From the NCBI GenBank assembly GCA_003024985.2, contig PXIH01S0008653.1: a DNA stretch of 11,489 bases; one strand, 5' to 3'. Shown piece after piece: positions 8,533 to 11,489 of the stretch. The first letter of the stretch is position 1; each line of letters starts with the position of its first letter. This DNA is from Euperipatoides rowelli (taxonomy: Eukaryota; Onychophora; Udeonychophora; Euonychophora; Peripatopsidae). Position numbers and translations under genes: made by a program. The notes beneath the pieces are model-generated. The model worked only from the letters and a program-made list of their open reading frames with translations. It did no database searches and was not told the origin of the DNA.

Positions 8533-9042
8533 TATTGAAATATAAATGTCTAAATCAGATTAATATTTATGACATAATATTAAATTACATTATTTAAAAC
8601 ATTTATTGTACATTAAAACAATTATAAATTTAATTTTATTACTAATATAGTTTATAGGATAACAGGCATTAATAATATTAATACATTTTAATTTAATTAG
8701 ACATAGTTATGACTTATTTTACAGTAGCTTAATGTCTGTATTATTTGATGATAGTTCAGCCTTATAACTCAATATATTTCATATTTGTTTATGACTCATG
8801 ACTGAAAAGATGCAGGCTGGGATAGCTTCCCTTGTTCCTGTGTCACCATGATGAGTGGTTGTGTATTGTTAGACCTGTTGATTATTGTGATTAAATTTCG
8901 CTGAATTTAAACACCAGAAATGTTATGAACTTTATGATAATTTTATTAATTATATCAGTAGTATATACAGTTATTTAAAAGGTGTGGATTATCAATTTGT
9001 AAGCTGATATTTGCTTGATAGTCTCACGTCGTATTTCCAAAA
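8533..9042 (+). repeat. 3' LTR of copia element B
   Basis: From 8697 to 9042 it aligns with 5772-6129 with scattered substitutions and small deletions (for example loss of a few bases in cttccattgtcttgtt). The first part is about 134 bp longer than in the 5' LTR because of an AT-rich insert (see 8546-8704). It ends TTCCAAAA like the other copy, then ctgac begins the flank. Confidence 0.8.
8546..8704. mobile_element. AT-rich inverted-repeat insert in the 3' LTR of B (possible tiny MITE)
   Basis: This stretch of about 159 bp is almost all A and T and is not in the 5' LTR. Its ends are inverted repeats: atgtctaaatcagattaa at the left and, in reverse complement, atgtctaattaaattaaa at the right. 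I see no convincing target duplication. The right end overlaps sequence shared with the 5' LTR (ttagac-tag), so part of the inverted repeat could be LTR sequence and the exact insert edges are uncertain. Alternatives are a long AT-slippage expansion or a small DNA transposon derivative. Confidence 0.4.
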
Positions 9043-10267
9043 CTGACATCTTGTTTTAGTGTATACCAGCCATAATGGTATTTTCAGGATAATTTCCTGA
9101 AGTTTTGGGAAGCAATACCAAGTAAGGGTGCCGTTTTGAGAAACAATCTTTTTAAGGAATTCTGATTCTAACCAAAGATGACCGCCAGGTCAGTTTTGCA
9201 ATGCATTGTGATAAATCTAAGATTTACTAGCATGGAGCCGAACAAGAGCACCCTCCCCCCCATTTTCCCCAAGACAAATGATAAGAGCACTTGCGCCCTT
9301 GCTCGGCATTTTATGGTAATACACCATTAATTTAGTTGCAATACTCGTCCCATTATCAAATTTGTGACGGTTGAGCCAGTATTACAATCCAGAAAGCAGT
9401 GATAAATGGCTATGCAATAATACATTTACCATGCCATCTGGTGAGTAAAGTCAGAAGGTGTGCTTAGCCAATGTTGCACTGAAAGATTATCACATGGAGA
9501 ATGTAGCCATACTAATAACTCAGTTTTCACATTTTGGTGAGTTAGGCCACTATTGCGCTGGGTGCCTCATTTCCTACTGCTACAAACCAGATTACAATTT
9601 TTAATTGCTGCCAAAAAACATTTTGTTACACAAAGTTGAGGTTAAAAAAACTATAATATTTTAAAACTCTCATTAGGTTCATACTGTAGGATAACTGGAC
9701 CCATTTCACTATTTGGTTACTTGACTTTATTTCTTTTTAAATTCTATGTTAATTTTTTTTTAAAAATAATAGACTTTATTCTAATTCCATTTTTATACAC
9801 AAGGTCAGAACAAAACAATATATTAATCACTCTCTCAAAACCCAGGATCAGGAAAATACATGCTGCTTGAAATAACAACAACAACAAAAACATTGTTGTA
9901 AAATTACAATGAATTTCGCCCACTGTTGGTTGCAAACTAAAAGCACTTTTACATTTCCAACAGTCACCTTCGTTCAACTGTATTACTGATATATTCAAAT
10001 ATGAACACTGTTTTATTTTCTTAATATTTGCTTCAATTGACATTACATTTTTTTTCCACTTACATATTTTGGATCTATTACACAATTTTTGTTTTACAAA
10101 TAGTATAAAATTTAACATTATATAAATCTTACCAAATTTCCAGGGAAAGGAAGAGAAGCAACCCAGACTAGAAGACTAACATATAGAATGGCTTAAGGAC
10201 TGTAAATTTAAAAAAAATTGGCTAAAAATAATTTTTGTTTCAACTTTTTTTTTTACTTGTTTCTGAA
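9043..10267. other. non-coding region, no recognised gene
   Basis: No open frame here resembles a known protein. The first 260 bp carry more copies of the CAAGAGYGCC-type motif. A 124-codon open frame on the minus strand (9744-10118) is rich in Lys, Ile, Leu and Phe, has no recognisable domain and lies in low-complexity AT-rich DNA; I do not treat it as a gene. Its 3' side has an AATAAA on the minus strand (9775-9780) followed by an A-rich run, so the tail of a minus-strand transcript or of a retroposed copy is possible but unproven. Confidence 0.4.
9117..9298. repeat. further copies of the CAAGAGYGCC motif right of element B
   Basis: Related copies are accaagtaagggtgccg (9117-9133), ccgaacaagagcaccc (9238-9253) and gataagagcacttgcgcc (9280-9297). 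gtgccgtttt at 9128 parallels gcgccgtttt at 5696 on the other side of element B. Spacing is irregular here. Confidence 0.45.
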
Positions 10268-10542
10268 TAGAACATCTAGATCTCAGATGTAACATTGTCC
10301 CACAGCTGAAAAACAGCCAATTATCATGGTGTTAATTCCTGTAGATGATCTATTAAGCCTTGCCTTGTTCTATCTGTGGTATGTTGTGTTATTTTATTTA
10401 TTACGGTACTTAATTTTTAATATGCTTCAATATTTATGTTGGAGTTAGGATCAGGGTGTGGTTAAGGTTAGGGGTGTGGTTAAGGTTAGAGGTCGTCTAA
10501 TATGTGGAAGCAAAATATCACATCTGAGATCCAAACACTAGT
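10268..10542. mobile_element. probable miniature DNA transposon (hAT-like), about 275 bp
   Basis: Inverted repeats near the ends share GATCTCAGATGT (10279-10290 at the left; the complement, acatctgagatc, at 10520-10531). Weaker similarity continues inward: left ACATTGTCCCACA, right, reversed, ATATTTTGCTTCCACA. Flanking octamers tttctgaa (10260-10267) and tttctgag (10543-10550) look like an 8-bp target duplication with one mismatch. The outermost 10-12 bases of the two ends do not match well, so the boundaries are tentative. There is no coding capacity. The interior carries an 18-bp tandem repeat. Confidence 0.55.
10454..10489 (+). repeat. two perfect 18-bp tandem copies
   Basis: gggtgtggttaaggttag occurs twice head to tail. 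GGTTAAGGTTAG-like tracts are common inside short animal repeats; this one lies within the probable miniature element at 10268-10542. Confidence 0.85.
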
Positions 10543-10550
10543 TTTCTGAG

Positions 10551-11268
10551 CCAAACAAATTTATTAATAAATACAATGTGTGTTGATTTACCAGAATATT
10601 TGAGTGTATAAGAAAAAAATTCATATTGAAAGTTTGTCTTATACTGCAATTGTTTTTGTTTGTTATATTTTAATTTAAAAACAGTTCAGATTACTGAGTA
10701 GTATTTAAATAGTATTCAGATATTCCTGTAAATTAATAAAACTAGGTTTCAGCCAGAAATAAGGGATCAGGAGGTGTTGTGGTGTTTAACGTTACTGTAT
10801 ACCATGCAGGAAAATAAATACTGAATATAACAAATCCAAAATGGTTCACTTAACTAAAATAAATCATTACAATCCACTGCGATATTCACTGGTTTGATTT
10901 CAAATATAATTTGTTAGATGGTAATACAAACATTGATCTAACACCAATTCACAATATATATCCATACACATGAAATGTATCGCTCTCATCACATATAACA
11001 ACTCGAGAGACAGACAAAACCAAAATATAAATAAATCATTACCTGAACACTTAGTCAATTATTTAACATAGCTCCTCTACAGGTAGTTTAATTATTTTCT
11101 TTAATACACAGTTAATAAGTTCCCCTTCTTTTTAATAATTAAACCAATAATAATAATCATTTTTTAGTAAATTTAAAAATACTGTATCTTTGCTACTACA
11201 ATACTTAACTAATACATGTTAACCTATTATACTCAAAACATTAAAAAGGAAAATTATAATAAACACTT
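10551..11268. other. AT-rich non-coding region
   Basis: No gene, RNA gene or recognisable mobile element is visible. If the candidate exon at 11269-11403 is real, this would hold its 3' untranslated region on the minus strand. Confidence 0.4.
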
Positions 11269-11403
11269 TCAAATATCTTTTATGAAAGCACTTGTTTCAT
11301 CATCACTTCCCCTCAAGTGCTCTTCATAACTATCATTTTGTATGATGTTTCTATCCTTCATGTTAACAAACAGGGGGTTGAATCCGATTAACATAATAAT
11401 CCT
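11269..11403 (-). CDS. candidate terminal exon of an unidentified host gene
   Basis: The minus strand is open for 44 codons from 11403 to a TGA at 11269-11271. It reads LIGFNPLFVNMKDRN and then a polar, acidic end, YEEHLRGSDDETSAFIKDI. A hydrophobic stretch followed by an acidic tail resembles the C-terminus of a membrane protein, and the composition differs from the surrounding AT-rich junk frames. I do not recognise the protein. There is no strong splice acceptor: tttag at about 11410 lies upstream of an in-frame stop (11404-11406), so the exon would have to start nearer 11403. An open stretch this short can occur by chance. Confidence 0.25.
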   Translation of the reverse strand, partial: RIIMLIGFNPLFVNMKDRNIIQNDSYEEHLRGSDDETSAFIKDI

Positions 11404-11489
11404 TCAGACAATTCACTAAACCATAACATTATAAAGTACACTATTAATCCAAGCAGCATCCAAATACGAAATATTACACAATAACTATT

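Larger units (their letters stand above)
5742..9042 (+). mobile_element. copia element B: LTR-to-LTR copy lacking reverse transcriptase
   Basis: Order: 5' LTR (5742-6129), primer site (6130-6143), gag-protease (6193-7349), pre-integrase and integrase (7350-8463), polypurine tract (8526-8532), 3' LTR (8533-9042). The internal region is about 2.4 kb, almost the same as in element A. As in A, the coding part ends just after integrase with no reverse transcriptase or RNase H. It is a different family: the LTRs are unrelated to those of A, and the proteins match only in part (for example KTPYELW, TDLCGPI, LVGYG and the GHIRR zinc knuckle). Flanking bases are aataa (left) and ctgac (right), so there is no target duplication, which may mean decay or rearrangement. 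An ambiguous base (N) is at 7439. Confidence 0.88.

Noticed and set aside
9087-9103. Hairpin ttcagg...cctgaa.
   Set aside because: A six-base stem with no context is expected by chance.
9744-10118. 124-codon open frame on the minus strand.
   Set aside because: It is low-complexity and rich in Lys, Ile, Leu and Phe, with no recognisable domain, in AT-rich DNA where long chance frames are common.

Overview
The window looks like gene-poor, AT-rich animal nuclear DNA that is packed with transposable elements. No intact cellular gene is visible. The evidence for an animal genome is indirect: copia elements primed by the 5' half of initiator tRNA-Met, hAT-type miniature elements, and no prokaryotic gene structure. 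I cannot name the species.

Layout. Positions 1-34 resemble the end of a DNA transposon that continues off the left edge. From about 131 to 5280 lies the pol remnant of an old minus-strand Ty1/copia element ("C"). Its integrase gene has been hit twice: by a 544-bp hAT-like miniature element at 468-1011 (8-bp target duplication, one mismatch) and by a complete but decayed copia element ("A", minus strand, 1119-4515). A has two LTRs, a half-tRNA-iMet primer site, gag, protease, integrase and a polypurine tract. Both insertions split C so that integrase motifs resume on the far side, so the nesting order is readable.

Positions 5281-5741 hold a decayed array of a CAACAAGAGYGCC-type motif. A third copia element ("B", plus strand, 5742-9042) interrupts that region, and the motif reappears after it (9117-9298). 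B has two LTRs, a primer site, gag, protease, integrase and a polypurine tract; its 3' LTR carries an extra AT-rich insert. The right end is mostly non-coding: a probable 275-bp miniature element at 10268-10542 with an internal 18-bp tandem repeat, AT-rich sequence, and at 11269-11403 a weak candidate for the last exon of a minus-strand host gene.

The most interesting point is that A and B belong to related but clearly different families, yet both run gag-protease-integrase and stop right after the 'GIP(P)' motif at the end of integrase. In each, the polypurine tract and LTR follow within about 65 bp. Reverse transcriptase and RNase H are absent from both. Either the same deletion happened twice, or this is a lineage of copia elements that moves without its own reverse transcriptase and borrows one. 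All coding regions here carry frameshifts or stops, so nothing in this window is expected to be active.
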